DNA of 64,000 nucleotides from CAKAHY01 sp963522175 (GCA_963522175.1 CAUQXC010000007.1:1-64000); one strand, 5' to 3'; shown: positions 1-9,214, counted from the stretch's first letter. The notes: generated from the letters alone by a model not told the origin. Numbers and translations are program-made.

Positions 1-92
1 TTTATCATAGAAGACCTTTCTTTACATTATTTACAGAAAAATTTTCACAAGCTCTATTTGGAGTCGCATCCCCTTTTTTCATCTATAAAATT

Positions 93-842
93 CTACCACC
101 ACTTTATCAAGTCCGTAACTTCATTTCTCAAATCCACAAAATCCTTAGCTGCAATATTTCTCGGTCTTTGGATATTATTGTATATCTCTTTTTTTATACC
201 GGTAGGCTTATTTGTCAAAACCAGTATGCGCTCACCGAGATAAACCGCCTCTTCTATATTGTGTGTTATAAAAATTACCGTTGTCTTGTTTCTTTCCCAA
301 AGCTTCAAAAGCTCGTCCTCAAGCCTGAATCTAAGCTCTATGTCAAGCTGGCCGTAAGGCTCATCCATCAGCAAAACCTCCGGCTCGGTGGCAAAAGCTC
401 TTGCTATAACTACTCTTTGGAGCATACTTGCCGAAAGCTGATCCGGATAATACTTTCTGTATTTTTCCAGTCCCACTACCTGCAAATACTCGTTTACCTT
501 TTCTTTCGCCTCACTTTTAGGAATATTTTTAATATCCAAACCGAAGCCTACATTCTCCTCAACCGTAAGCCAAGGCATGGTTGAATATTCCTGAAATATA
601 TAGGCGATATTATGCTTAAGCAAGTCCACCGGCTCGTCATTAATCAGTATTTCTCCGCTTGTGGGTTTATAAAGCTTTGTCAGACTGTTTAAAAATGTCG
701 TTTTTCCGCAGCCCGTAGGTCCGACTATGCATAAAAATTCTCCCTCTTTTACAGTAAAGGAAATATCGTCAAGCACCAATAAATCATCAAACTTCTTGGT
801 AAGATGAGTCACCTTTACCTTGTCTTTTCTGTTGTCTTCCAA
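93..842 (-). CDS. NitT/TauT-family ABC transporter ATP-binding protein (first of two)
   Basis: This is a cytoplasmic ATPase subunit of an importer in the nitrate/sulfonate/taurine family. It has a Walker A motif GPTGCGKTT at residues 41-49, a Q-loop (FQEYS), a Walker B VLLMDE near 156-161 and an H-loop His near 194. The ABC signature is degenerate: LSASM at 136-140, where the second ATPase has the canonical LSGGM. In a heterodimer this would weaken one of the two ATP sites. It is the last gene of the run SBP-permease-permease-ATPase-ATPase, 11 bp after the second ATPase gene. Length (249 aa) is normal. The substrate cannot be read from the sequence; the adjacent sulfatase makes a sulfur compound possible, but this is inference. 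Confidence 0.93.
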   Translation of the reverse strand: MEDNRKDKVKVTHLTKKFDDLLVLDDISFTVKEGEFLCIVGPTGCGKTTFLNSLTKLYKPTSGEILINDEPVDLLKHNIAYIFQEYSTMPWLTVEENVGFGLDIKNIPKSEAKEKVNEYLQVVGLEKYRKYYPDQLSASMLQRVVIARAFATEPEVLLMDEPYGQLDIELRFRLEDELLKLWERNKTTVIFITHNIEEAVYLGERILVLTNKPTGIKKEIYNNIQRPRNIAAKDFVDLRNEVTDLIKWW

Positions 843-853
843 AATTGTCTCCT

Positions 854-1630
854 TTACAATGATTTATCCATATTCTCAGTTATTTCCTGTCTGTAGCTCA
901 AAAACTTCGGATCTACATAGCTTCTCGGATGAGGCATATCAATAATATACTCCTTTTTTATGCCCGACGGGCAGTTTGTTAAAAGTATTATTCTGTCTGC
1001 CAGAAAGAGAGCCTCTTCTATGTTGTTGGTTACAAAAATAACGGTTCTCTTTTCACTCTGCCATATTCTCTGCAGCTCTTCTTCCATCATATACCTTGTC
1101 TGTGCGTCCAAATGTCCGAAAGGCTCGTCCATCAGCATAATCTCGGGCTGATTGCAATAGGCTCTTGCAATACCGACACGTTGTCTCATACCGCCCGAAA
1201 GCTGCGAAGGGTAGCTTTTTTCAAAGCCGCTCAAACCTACAAGGTCTATGTAATGCTTTGCCGTTTCACGCCTCGTTTTTTTGTCCTGCCCTCTCACTCT
1301 TGGACCGAACTCTACATTTCCCATTACGCTAAGCCAAGGAAACAGGGCTGTTTTTTGATAAACCACCCCTCTTTCGGGTGCCGGTTTTGTTACCTTTTTA
1401 CCGTTTTCTATAACCTCTCCGCTCGTTGCAGTTTCAAGTCCTGCAAGTACATTTATAAGAGTAGTCTTTCCGCATTGTCCCGGTCCGAAAAGAACCAGAA
1501 ATTCATTTTCTTTAACCGAAAAACTTATATCTCGCAAAACCTCGGTCTTGCCGCTCTTGTCATAGGCATCGAACTCCTTTGACACATGCCTGCATTCAAG
1601 TATGGTTTTTACATTCCCTGATTGTTCCAT
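854..1630 (-). CDS. NitT/TauT-family ABC transporter ATP-binding protein (second of two)
   Basis: This is an ATPase subunit of the same importer. Numbered from the upstream in-frame ATG at 1636, it has Walker A GPGQCGKTT at residues 51-59, canonical signature LSGGM at 146-150 followed by RQRVGIARA, and Walker B IMLMDE near 166-171. I prefer the ATG at 1630 because AAAGGAG lies 9 bases before it but only 3 bases before the ATG at 1636. The start overlaps the end of the permease gene by about 20 bp, which implies translational coupling. It differs clearly from the neighbouring ATPase, so the complex probably uses an ATPase heterodimer, as in CmpC/CmpD-type transporters. Family assignment is secure; substrate is unknown. 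Confidence 0.93.
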   Translation of the reverse strand: MEQSGNVKTILECRHVSKEFDAYDKSGKTEVLRDISFSVKENEFLVLFGPGQCGKTTLINVLAGLETATSGEVIENGKKVTKPAPERGVVYQKTALFPWLSVMGNVEFGPRVRGQDKKTRRETAKHYIDLVGLSGFEKSYPSQLSGGMRQRVGIARAYCNQPEIMLMDEPFGHLDAQTRYMMEEELQRIWQSEKRTVIFVTNNIEEALFLADRIILLTNCPSGIKKEYIIDMPHPRSYVDPKFLSYRQEITENMDKSL

Positions 1631-2397
1631 GCGCATAATCTCCTTTCAAGCTTTGCCATTCCGGTTGCCAAAACAAAGCCCACCAAGCCTATCGCAAGCA
1701 TTCCGACCATTATCTGCACCGTTTTTCCGTAGGTCATTCCCATTACTATGAGCCAGCCTACTCCTTCATTCGAATGTACCATTTCCGCACCTACAACGGC
1801 GGACCAGCCTGCGGTTACCGCTATTTGCAGACCTGCAAATATATAGGGTACGGATGACGGTAAAACTATATCAAAAAACACCTGTCTTTCCGAAGCACCA
1901 AGCATCCTTGCTGCTCCTATAAGAGTCTTATCCACATTCTTTGTTCCCTCATAGGTATTTACCGTTATAAAACAAAAACAACCTAAAAATATAATAAAAA
2001 ACTTACTTTTATCTCCGAGTCCGAACCACAATATGGACATAGGTATCCACGCAAGCGGAGGTATAGGTCTTATAAATTCAAATATAGGCTTAAGTATAGC
2101 TTCGGCAAGCTTAGAATATCCCATTGATACACCTAAAGCTATACCGAATACGGTTGAAAGCCCGAAAGCTACCCCCACTCTGTAAAGGCTCACCCCTATA
2201 TGAGTAAGCATGGTATACTTTCCTATAGGCTCTTTAAAGCTCAGTATAAATTTTTCCAATATCAGGGAAGCGGGCGGTAAAAACAGACCCGCTTTTGTAA
2301 ACCTTGAAACCAGTTCCCACACAATAAGTAAGGAAGCAAAGGCAAGAACAGTCATTATTACGGAAATATTCTTGTCTACAAACTTTTTCAAGCTCAT
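1609..2397 (-). CDS. ABC transporter permease, SsuC/TauC-like (second)
   Basis: This integral membrane permease of the NitT/TauT family has 262 residues. A hydrophobic N-terminal segment (about residues 13-33) is followed by five or so further membrane spans. The cytoplasmic coupling (EAA) loop reads EGTKNVDKTLIGAARMLGAS, which matches the family pattern of a conserved Gly before the ATPase-contact helix. It starts one base after the stop of the other permease gene and overlaps the ATPase gene downstream. Related importers usually have a single permease that homodimerises; here two related but distinct permeases suggest a heterodimeric channel. The transported compound is not known. Confidence 0.93.
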   Translation of the reverse strand: MSLKKFVDKNISVIMTVLAFASLLIVWELVSRFTKAGLFLPPASLILEKFILSFKEPIGKYTMLTHIGVSLYRVGVAFGLSTVFGIALGVSMGYSKLAEAILKPIFEFIRPIPPLAWIPMSILWFGLGDKSKFFIIFLGCFCFITVNTYEGTKNVDKTLIGAARMLGASERQVFFDIVLPSSVPYIFAGLQIAVTAGWSAVVGAEMVHSNEGVGWLIVMGMTYGKTVQIMVGMLAIGLVGFVLATGMAKLERRLCAWNNQGM

Positions 2398-2398
2398 A

Positions 2399-3184
2399 TT
2401 ATTTCGTCCTCCTCACAAATTTTTTCTGCAATTTTTCAAGTATACTCGACAATAAGTAACCTATTATACCTATGGTTATCATTCCGACAATTATTACATC
2501 CGGACGACCGAGCATTCTTGATACCTGTATCATATATCCAAGTCCTTTCGTAGCCGCAAGAAGCTCTGCCGCTACAAGCGCAACCCATGAGGAACCCAAA
2601 GCCAATCTGAGTCCGGTAAAAATCATAGGCATGGCGGTCGGTATGGCAACCTTAAACAAAAGCTGTCTGTTGCTTGCACCGAAGGTTTTTGCAACCCACA
2701 AATGAACCTTATTAGTTTGCTTGATTCCGGCATAGGAGTTTATCGTAGCACTTATAAATGCCGCAAAAAATATTATTCCCACCTTGGATTCGTAACCTAT
2801 ACCGAGCCATAAAATCATAAGCGGTATCCATGCAAGTGCCGGTATAGGTCTTATGACGTCGAACAGTGGCTTTGCAAAGAGCTCGAACTTCCTACTCCAA
2901 GCCATAGCTATACCTAAAGGCACTCCTATTAAAACTCCTACAAAATATCCCCCCAAAGAAATTTTCATACTTGATACAATGTGCTGTAAAAGGCTTCCTC
3001 CGTCAGGATTTACTCCGCCTGTAAGCTTGTATATAAAGGTTTCGAGCACCTTTCCGGGTGCCGGCAACATCATAGGCGAAATAAGATGAAACACATCCGT
3101 TACAAGCTCCCATATAAGCAAAGCTCCTGCCACAGAACAAAGGGAAATAAGCCTGTATTTATTTTTTTCAAAAAATCCTTTCAT
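2399..3184 (-). CDS. ABC transporter permease, SsuC/TauC-like (first)
   Basis: This is the second permease of the importer, 261 residues with the same topology as its neighbour: an N-terminal span near residues 12-32 and a coupling loop reading AGIKQTNKVHLWVAKTFGAS. The region IRPIPALAWIPLMILWLGIG is nearly the same as IRPIPPLAWIPMSILWFGLG in the other permease, so the two are diverged duplicates. It sits 15 bp after the binding-protein gene. Membership of the binding-protein-dependent transport inner-membrane family is clear; substrate specificity is not. Confidence 0.93.
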   Translation of the reverse strand: MKGFFEKNKYRLISLCSVAGALLIWELVTDVFHLISPMMLPAPGKVLETFIYKLTGGVNPDGGSLLQHIVSSMKISLGGYFVGVLIGVPLGIAMAWSRKFELFAKPLFDVIRPIPALAWIPLMILWLGIGYESKVGIIFFAAFISATINSYAGIKQTNKVHLWVAKTFGASNRQLLFKVAIPTAMPMIFTGLRLALGSSWVALVAAELLAATKGLGYMIQVSRMLGRPDVIIVGMITIGIIGYLLSSILEKLQKKFVRRTK

Positions 3185-3199
3185 CGGTAACTTCCTTTT

Positions 3200-4291
3200 T
3201 TACTTATTCTGCTTTATAAATTCATCGTCTATATTTTTGTCAAACTTATCCATTAAGCTTGGCTCCTGCTGTCCCAATCCTACATAAAATTCTCCGAGCT
3301 CTCTTGCAAATTTTCCGAGACTTCTGTCCTTCCAATCCTCTCTCGTAATAAAGTTTACACGTCCGAGGTCGCTCACACAGCTTTCTCTGCTTGTTTCCGT
3401 TCCCGCTTCCTTTAAGTATTCAACGAGTAAATCAGCCGCCATTTCCTTATCGGCATTTAGGGCTTCGCAAGCCTCCATGATGCAATCCATATACTTTGCA
3501 ACAAGCTCTTTCTTTCCTTCAACGGCTTTACGGTTTGCAACAACCATATCCACATATCTTGTTCCTAAATCCGCAAGGTTTCCTACCTGAACCATTCCGT
3601 CTTTTTGTGCCTCAAAAAATGTAGGTACGTTTAGGGCAACTATATCGCACTGACCTGCCAAAAGTGCCTGATAAGCCTGAACGGTATCCATATTTACTAT
3701 ACTTACATCCGTCATACCGAGTCCCAATTTTTCAAGCCATTTAAGAGTTGTAAAATGCTGCGCCGTACCTATAGGAAGTAAAATTGTTTTTCCTTTTACC
3801 ATTTCCGCACTTCCGAGTACGTTAGGGAAGGACGGATTAGCTCCCTTTTCCTTTGCAATAGGTGAATCAGGTTTTACGAATACTCCAAGGCCGTCCGTAG
3901 ACTCCAAAACCTCACCTATAATCATCATATCGTAGTTTGCCACTCCTGTTATGGAAGCCGCCCCCATCGCTCCCACATCCCACAAATCAGCCGCCAAAGC
4001 TTCATTCATAGGTGCTCCTGTCGCAAACATTGTAGGCTCTATCTTAAAGCCTGCCTTAACATCCAAACCGTTCTTGATGATGTATTCCGTAGGTAAGCTT
4101 GTTATGAAAGGCATTGTCGCCACTCTGAGCACAGGTAAATCACCTGTATTTCCCGCCTCACTCTGCTCCATCTTTTTTGTCTCACCTTCCGCCTTACTTT
4201 CGGAACTGCCGCTGTTGCCGCAAGCGATTAAAGAAACCGCCATTCCCACTGCCAACATCATTGCTAAAAACTTATTTTTCTTCATATTCAA
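3200..4291 (-). CDS. ABC transporter substrate-binding lipoprotein (NMT1/SsuA-like)
   Basis: This is a periplasmic-binding-type receptor for the importer, tethered outside the membrane. The N-terminus has a lipoprotein signal: basic MNMKKNK, a hydrophobic stretch, and the lipobox LIAC with the lipidated Cys at residue 24, followed by a Ser/Glu/Lys-rich linker to about residue 48. The mature part has the two-lobed NMT1/SsuA pattern (FKIEPTMFATGAPMNEALAA; later MVKGKTILLPIGTAQHFTTLKWL). Family members bind sulfonates, nitrate, pyrimidine precursors and similar small anions or heterocycles. Length 363 aa is typical. A terminator and a 139-bp gap separate it from the response regulator gene upstream, so it can be transcribed separately. 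Confidence 0.93.
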   Translation of the reverse strand: MNMKKNKFLAMMLAVGMAVSLIACGNSGSSESKAEGETKKMEQSEAGNTGDLPVLRVATMPFITSLPTEYIIKNGLDVKAGFKIEPTMFATGAPMNEALAADLWDVGAMGAASITGVANYDMMIIGEVLESTDGLGVFVKPDSPIAKEKGANPSFPNVLGSAEMVKGKTILLPIGTAQHFTTLKWLEKLGLGMTDVSIVNMDTVQAYQALLAGQCDIVALNVPTFFEAQKDGMVQVGNLADLGTRYVDMVVANRKAVEGKKELVAKYMDCIMEACEALNADKEMAADLLVEYLKEAGTETSRESCVSDLGRVNFITREDWKDRSLGKFARELGEFYVGLGQQEPSLMDKFDKNIDDEFIKQNK

Positions 4292-4384
4292 GATCCTCCC
4301 GAGTTCTTTTTATTTTATTATATGCTATCAATCCCGGTTATACTTTTTGTTTTTTTTACTTTTTTTTCTCATTTTTTCAAATCA

Positions 4385-4418
4385 AAAAGGAAAGTATTGT
4401 TTTTTTTACTTTCCTTTT
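4385..4418. terminator. bidirectional intrinsic terminator between response regulator and ABC operon
   Basis: A 12-bp perfect inverted repeat (AAAAGGAAAGTA / TACTTTCCTTTT) with a 10-base A/T-rich loop lies between the end of the response regulator gene and the start of the binding-protein gene. T-runs follow on both strands. It should end most transcription from the sulfatase/kinase/regulator operon before the ABC genes, which implies a separate promoter for the transporter in the remaining 90 bases; only a TATAAT-like box near 4316-4321 is visible there. Confidence 0.75.
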
Positions 4419-4430
4419 GTTTTTTTGATA

Positions 4431-5933
4431 TTATTCTCTTCTTCTGAACTCGTAAGGATTAACTCCGTACTTCTTTTTAAAAATAGTGGAGAAATAGCTC
4501 ACATTGGGATAGCCTACTTCTTCGGCAATTTTTTGCACTCTGAGCGGAGTATTTGAAAGCAGATACGCCGCCTGCTTAAGGCGTACATCCGTTAAATAAG
4601 TACTGTAATTGCTGCCCGTTTCCTCTCTGAACACTCTTGACAGATATTCGGGATTCAGGTTTGCGCTTTTTGCCACCTCATCCAAGCTTATTGCCTTTGA
4701 ATAATGCTTTTTTATATATTCCACAGCCTGCTCGACACCTTTGGAAAATTTCTTTTTGTCATAATCAAGCTCGTCATAAATATATTTCACAAAATTATCG
4801 ACAATTTTTTTTACTTCGGAAAAGCTGTTTGTATTTTTAATCTTACCCTGTTCATCCTGAAGCATACAATGTACAAGCTTAAGGTCATTGCCCGCAAACC
4901 TCATATATGCCATCTCAACGGCTTGGCAACAAAAGGACGAAAATTCATCCAATGTATATACATCTCCCTTTGCCGCCTCTTCCATCTCCGCTTCCAGGCT
5001 TTCTTTAAATTCCCTTCTTGAAAGCGTGTAAAGCTGTCTTGTCTTCTGCCTGAAACCGCTTTTATTTCTTTCTGTAAGCTCCCTTACCTGCTTCGCCGAC
5101 TTTCCCGGTGTATATACCTTTATTTTTTCTTTGTAATACCCGAGCCCCAAAGAATACACCGCCTCCGTGACTGTATCCGTAAGATTGACAAGCCTGTCTA
5201 CCGCAGTACTTACACCTACCATACAGGAATTTTCTTCGCTGAGCCTTAGCGCATACTCATATATAAGCTTTTCTTTTTTTCCCTCGCTCATTCCCCTTGA
5301 AAGGTTTCCCAAAAGCATGTATATAAGATTGTTATACTCAAATTCTATCAAATGATGCACAAAATCGACATCGGGCAGATTAAAGCCTTCCTTTACATCC
5401 CTCTTCCATAAAGCCAAAGCAAAAAGCCCCTCGTCTCTCCAGCGTATTCCCTCATCCTTCATTCTTTGTATATCGCTTTCACTGAGCGCGGTATTTTTAA
5501 GCATATCTCTGATGAGGGCATATCTTCTTCCGCCGCTGTCTCCGCCTTCATCTTTTTCGGTATTCCCGAGCCTTTCCTTCGCTCTGTCAAGTATCTGCTC
5601 CAAGCTCTCCTTACTCATCTCGGTTTTCAGCAAGTAATCATCCGCACCGTAGCGCATAGCCTCTCTTGCGAGGTCAAATTCCGCAAAAGCCGTCAGGATA
5701 ATTACAACACTTGAAGGAGAAACCTTTTTGATTTCTTTTAGCAGCTCTATTCCGTTTTTTAGCGGCATTTTTATGTCCGTAAATACAATATCGGGCTTTG
5801 TTTCATAAAAAAGTGCCAGTGCCTGCTCGCCGTTATAAGCGGTTCCGACAGAGCGAAAATCCTGTCTGTCGGCTATACAATATTCCAGCCACTCGCATAT
5901 CATCCTTTCATCATCCGCTATAAGTATCTTCAT
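4431..5933 (-). CDS. YesN-type response regulator with AraC DNA-binding domain
   Basis: This transcription factor is partnered with the adjacent YesM-like kinase. Residues 1-120 form a receiver domain, with the acidic pair DD at 7-8, the phospho-acceptor Asp53 in FTDIKMP and the conserved Lys in LLKTEM near 103. A middle region of about 270 residues is followed by a C-terminal AraC-type double helix-turn-helix from about residue 395 (VEQAVEYIKKHYSKAISLDE, then NLNPEYLSRVFREETGSNY and VGYPNVSYFSTIFKKKYGV). The gene overlaps the kinase gene by 23 bp. YesMN pairs usually control nearby carbohydrate or transporter genes, so the ABC operon and the sulfatase are the likely targets. Confidence 0.95.
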   Translation of the reverse strand: MKILIADDERMICEWLEYCIADRQDFRSVGTAYNGEQALALFYETKPDIVFTDIKMPLKNGIELLKEIKKVSPSSVVIILTAFAEFDLAREAMRYGADDYLLKTEMSKESLEQILDRAKERLGNTEKDEGGDSGGRRYALIRDMLKNTALSESDIQRMKDEGIRWRDEGLFALALWKRDVKEGFNLPDVDFVHHLIEFEYNNLIYMLLGNLSRGMSEGKKEKLIYEYALRLSEENSCMVGVSTAVDRLVNLTDTVTEAVYSLGLGYYKEKIKVYTPGKSAKQVRELTERNKSGFRQKTRQLYTLSRREFKESLEAEMEEAAKGDVYTLDEFSSFCCQAVEMAYMRFAGNDLKLVHCMLQDEQGKIKNTNSFSEVKKIVDNFVKYIYDELDYDKKKFSKGVEQAVEYIKKHYSKAISLDEVAKSANLNPEYLSRVFREETGSNYSTYLTDVRLKQAAYLLSNTPLRVQKIAEEVGYPNVSYFSTIFKKKYGVNPYEFRRRE

Positions 5934-7719
5934 ATTCCGTCCCTTTGATTATAGGCAACCTCACACCGACACAGGTTCCTATATTTTCTTCGCTGTCTAT
6001 TGTCAAGCCATATTCTTTTCCGAAGTTTATTTTTATACGACCGGATACATTTACAAGGCCTATGGATTTCCTTGCCTCATCCGCATCGAGCTCAATACGG
6101 GCTCTAACCTCTTTTAGACGACGGCTGTCCATTCCCTTACCGTCATCGCTTATATTTATAAGCAAATCATCTCCGTCTTTAAGAACATCCACCACTATGA
6201 GCCCTCCTGAAGCCTTCGCTTCCAAACCGTGAAAGATAGCATTTTCAACTATAGGCTGTAGAATCAGGGCGGGAACCTGACAGGCTTCAAGCTCTTTACT
6301 TACCTCGATTTCGTAATCCATAATATTGGAATATCTTATTCGTTCAAGCTCTAAATAGCTTCTTGTATTTTCGAGTTCTTCTCTTAAAGAAATCAAATCC
6401 CTGTCTGTAGATAAGGTTTTTCTGAGTAAAGCTATGAAGGCTTTTATCATCTTCACCGCCTGCTCGTTTTTGTTAAGCTCCGCCATACACTGAATCGAGA
6501 ATAAGGTATTATACAAAAAATGGGGATTTATCTGGGCTCTTAAAAAATCCATCTCCGATTTTCGTTTTTCTTTTTCGTTATTTCTTATATCTTCCAGTAA
6601 CTCTTTGATTTTCTCGGACATGGAGTTAAAACTTTTTCCCAGAGCAAGCACCTCATTACAGGCATTTTCTTCCTGAACGCAGATAAACTCACCGCCACTT
6701 ACTCTTTTCATTGATTGGCAAAGGCTTGCTATAGGGTCGCTTATCCTCTTTGCCTGCCTGTATGAAATGAAGGCGGCTGTAAATAAAAACACTATCATCG
6801 ACACAGCCAGATATCCTGTCATATCTATCAAAACGGAAAACATTATTTCACAGGGTATCTCCTCGACTATCGTCCAACCCGTCTGACTGTCATAACAATT
6901 TGACAAAAAATAGTATTTCCCCAGCTTTTTTATTATATGTGAGCTTCCGTTTCCATAAAGCTTTCGGAAATTTTCCGCTCCTATCATATTTTTTCCAAGT
7001 ATGCTTTTATCCTTCGATGATACCACATTACCTTTTTTATCAAAAATATAAACATTGCCTTCCGTTTCAAAGCCTGCGTACAGGTTCTCAAGAACATTTT
7101 CGTCAACGCTTACCAATATGCTTCCGAGGACATTACCCGAGGCATCCTTTATCTTGGAAAAGCCGCCGAAAACATAGGCAGCCTTCTCCTTTTCGCGAAT
7201 AAAGCTGTTTTTATAGCTTACAAAGCTCATATCTCCCTGCTCGTCATAGCTTTTTTTATACCACAGCTGAGTTTTCAGACTATCAAAATCATAGCTTCCC
7301 GCATTGTAGGACGAGTATACAAAACCGTTCTCTCCCTGAATAACTATGTTATATTCAAAGCCTATATCCTTAAAAACTACATCAAAATTCTTTCTTTTTT
7401 CTTCAAGCTCCGAAGCATTTTTAAGAACCTCTTCCGCCTCCGTCTGCGATAAATACAAATCCAAATCCGTATTATACTTGTACAAATTAATTACGGTTAT
7501 GAGGTTGTTTTTAATCACGTTGGATCTTTCCGATATCTGTTTAAGCACATCTATGCGGCTTTGCCCCACCTGCACTATTATAACCTGCTTAACCGCCAAA
7601 AGCACCGCCGTTGCGGTAGACAGGGCAATAAGTAAAAGCATAATCCCGAAAGCGGAATACAGCTTGAATTTAAGTTCCCCGGTATAGTCTTTAATTTTCT
7701 TTATAAACCTACCTGCCAT
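5911..7719 (-). CDS. YesM-type sensor histidine kinase
   Basis: This membrane sensor kinase has a first membrane span near residues 20-43 and a large extracellular sensor region of about 240 residues (dCache-like: FDVVFKDIGFEYNIVIQGENG). A second span near 293-315 is followed by a HAMP-like linker. The His_kinase domain carries the phospho-acceptor His400 in AQINPHFLYNTL. The C-terminal ATPase domain has an N-box (LQPIVENAIFHG) and a G-box (ISDDGKGMD). It overlaps the sulfatase gene by 11 bp and the regulator gene by 23 bp, so the three are one operon. The external ligand is unknown; a sulfated or desulfated glycan or metabolite is a reasonable guess from context. Confidence 0.95.
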   Translation of the reverse strand: MAGRFIKKIKDYTGELKFKLYSAFGIMLLLIALSTATAVLLAVKQVIIVQVGQSRIDVLKQISERSNVIKNNLITVINLYKYNTDLDLYLSQTEAEEVLKNASELEEKRKNFDVVFKDIGFEYNIVIQGENGFVYSSYNAGSYDFDSLKTQLWYKKSYDEQGDMSFVSYKNSFIREKEKAAYVFGGFSKIKDASGNVLGSILVSVDENVLENLYAGFETEGNVYIFDKKGNVVSSKDKSILGKNMIGAENFRKLYGNGSSHIIKKLGKYYFLSNCYDSQTGWTIVEEIPCEIMFSVLIDMTGYLAVSMIVFLFTAAFISYRQAKRISDPIASLCQSMKRVSGGEFICVQEENACNEVLALGKSFNSMSEKIKELLEDIRNNEKEKRKSEMDFLRAQINPHFLYNTLFSIQCMAELNKNEQAVKMIKAFIALLRKTLSTDRDLISLREELENTRSYLELERIRYSNIMDYEIEVSKELEACQVPALILQPIVENAIFHGLEAKASGGLIVVDVLKDGDDLLINISDDGKGMDSRRLKEVRARIELDADEARKSIGLVNVSGRIKINFGKEYGLTIDSEENIGTCVGVRLPIIKGTEYEDTYSG

Positions 7720-9142
7720 TCTCTTTAAGCTTTTCTTTTATGTAGTCGTCGCAGCTGTGAGACACTTCACCCCTGCTCCATAAGCCTGCCAAATTTATCT
7801 GTCCCGAACCGTATACGGCTTCCTTCGCTCCGTCTATCTCCGGATTTACATATTTTAAAAACCACTTTTCAAGCTCGTAATCAAGCTTATTTGCAAGCTC
7901 CGTACTCTCGTCGGTAGCCTTTTCCATAAGATTGTTCTTCTCTCCCGGATCTTTAAGCAGATCATACATTTCATGAGGTCCGTAAGGATAACGTTTTATA
8001 AATTTATATCTTTCGCCTCTTATCATTCTGTTCGGACCGTACTCATCCATAACTACCACCGCTCTGTCCTTTGGCAGCTCCTCTCCCCTCAAAACGGGCT
8101 CAAAGCTTCTTCCCGGCAAATCAATCTCGGACTTAAACTCCATTCCCAAGTATTCAAGCAGGGTAGGCATAAAGTCATAGGCGGAAACAAGATCCGAGCT
8201 TACCCGTCCCTCCGGTATCCTTCCTTTATGACTTATTATGCAAGGAACCTTTACGGATGATTCATACATATTTATCGGGAAGGTTGCATTTCCTTTCCCC
8301 CAAAATCCGTGATGCCCGCAGCTGAAGCCGTTATCGCTCATAAATACGAGCAAGGTGTCCTCTCTTATGTCCAGTTCATCCAGTAAGTCTAAAATACGTC
8401 CTATATTATAGTCCATCGCCGTTGTGGCTCCGTAATAGCCTTTTTGATTTTCTTTCAAATTTTTAAGCACTTCCTTGGTCAAATATATACTGTCCTTATG
8501 CTCTCCGTCCATTTGGCAGGTTTCAAAGGCACAGTCATTATATAAATCCGTATATTCCTTAGGATGGTTGTTAAGCCAAGGCGAATGAGGCGCCGTATAC
8601 CCAACATGCAGATAAAAAGGTTGTTTTTTAGCATATTTCTTTATAAAGTCCATAGCCTTATCGGTTATTATATCCGTAACATAGCCCTCTTTATTTACAA
8701 GCTCCCCGTCCTCATAAAACGGCGCATTGTAGTAGGGACCTCCGCCCGACTTGTGTGCAAACCAGTAATCAAAACCTTTTTGCGGCGTAGAGCTCTTCCC
8801 CAAATGCCATTTCCCCGATAAACCGCACACATAACCGTTTTGGGAAAGTATATCGGTATATCCTGTCTGCCCTTTCAAATACTCAATTTCTTCCTGCTTT
8901 TTGTTGTCGTCCCTCAGCCAGTCATGTACTCCGTGCTGTGAGGGTATTCTTCCCGTCAGCAATGAAGCTCTTGCAGGTGAACATACAGGAGATGTACAAA
9001 AAAAGTTTCTGAATCTTATTCCCTCTCTTGCAATTCTGTCTATGTTCGGTGTTATTATTTCATGATTTCCAGAACACCCCATAGCCCATTCACCTTGATC
9101 GTCCGACAAAAGCAGTATTATATTAGGCTTTTTTGCTTCCAC
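7709..9142 (-). CDS. type I (formylglycine-dependent) sulfatase, Cys-type
   Basis: This enzyme hydrolyses sulfate esters. Metal-binding residues appear at the N-terminus (LLLSDDQGEW), and the signature CSPARASLLTGR at residues 54-65 has Cys54 as the residue converted to formylglycine. Later metal/substrate motifs include GKWHLGK, HVGYTAPHSPW and VFMSDNG. There is no obvious signal peptide, so it is probably cytoplasmic and acts on imported substrate. It uses a GTG start with an unusual GGGGG-type ribosome site (AAAGGGGGA) 8 bases upstream. In an anaerobe a Cys-type sulfatase needs a radical-SAM maturase; one is encoded at 26187-27287. It opens the operon with the YesMN pair. The exact substrate is unknown. 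Confidence 0.95.
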   Translation of the reverse strand: MEAKKPNIILLLSDDQGEWAMGCSGNHEIITPNIDRIAREGIRFRNFFCTSPVCSPARASLLTGRIPSQHGVHDWLRDDNKKQEEIEYLKGQTGYTDILSQNGYVCGLSGKWHLGKSSTPQKGFDYWFAHKSGGGPYYNAPFYEDGELVNKEGYVTDIITDKAMDFIKKYAKKQPFYLHVGYTAPHSPWLNNHPKEYTDLYNDCAFETCQMDGEHKDSIYLTKEVLKNLKENQKGYYGATTAMDYNIGRILDLLDELDIREDTLLVFMSDNGFSCGHHGFWGKGNATFPINMYESSVKVPCIISHKGRIPEGRVSSDLVSAYDFMPTLLEYLGMEFKSEIDLPGRSFEPVLRGEELPKDRAVVVMDEYGPNRMIRGERYKFIKRYPYGPHEMYDLLKDPGEKNNLMEKATDESTELANKLDYELEKWFLKYVNPEIDGAKEAVYGSGQINLAGLWSRGEVSHSCDDYIKEKLKENGR

Positions 9143-9175
9143 TTTATTTTCCCCCTTTGTAAAAATTATATTTTT

Positions 9176-9204
9176 ATAGTACTAAACTTAACAGGTCCGG
9201 TCAA
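9176..9204 (-). promoter_or_regulatory. predicted sigma-A promoter of the sulfatase/two-component operon
   Basis: On the minus strand a TTGACC -35 box (9199-9204) and a TACTAT -10 box (9176-9181) are separated by 17 bases, about 30 bases upstream of the GTG start. The -10 box is weak, so activation by a regulator is plausible. Confidence 0.45.
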
Positions 9205-9214
9205 TACTTTTAAC

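Noticed and set aside
1..92. Possible gene remnant at the left edge
   Set aside because: The first 92 bases are downstream of the ATPase stop and show no frame, hairpin with T-run, or motif that I can support.
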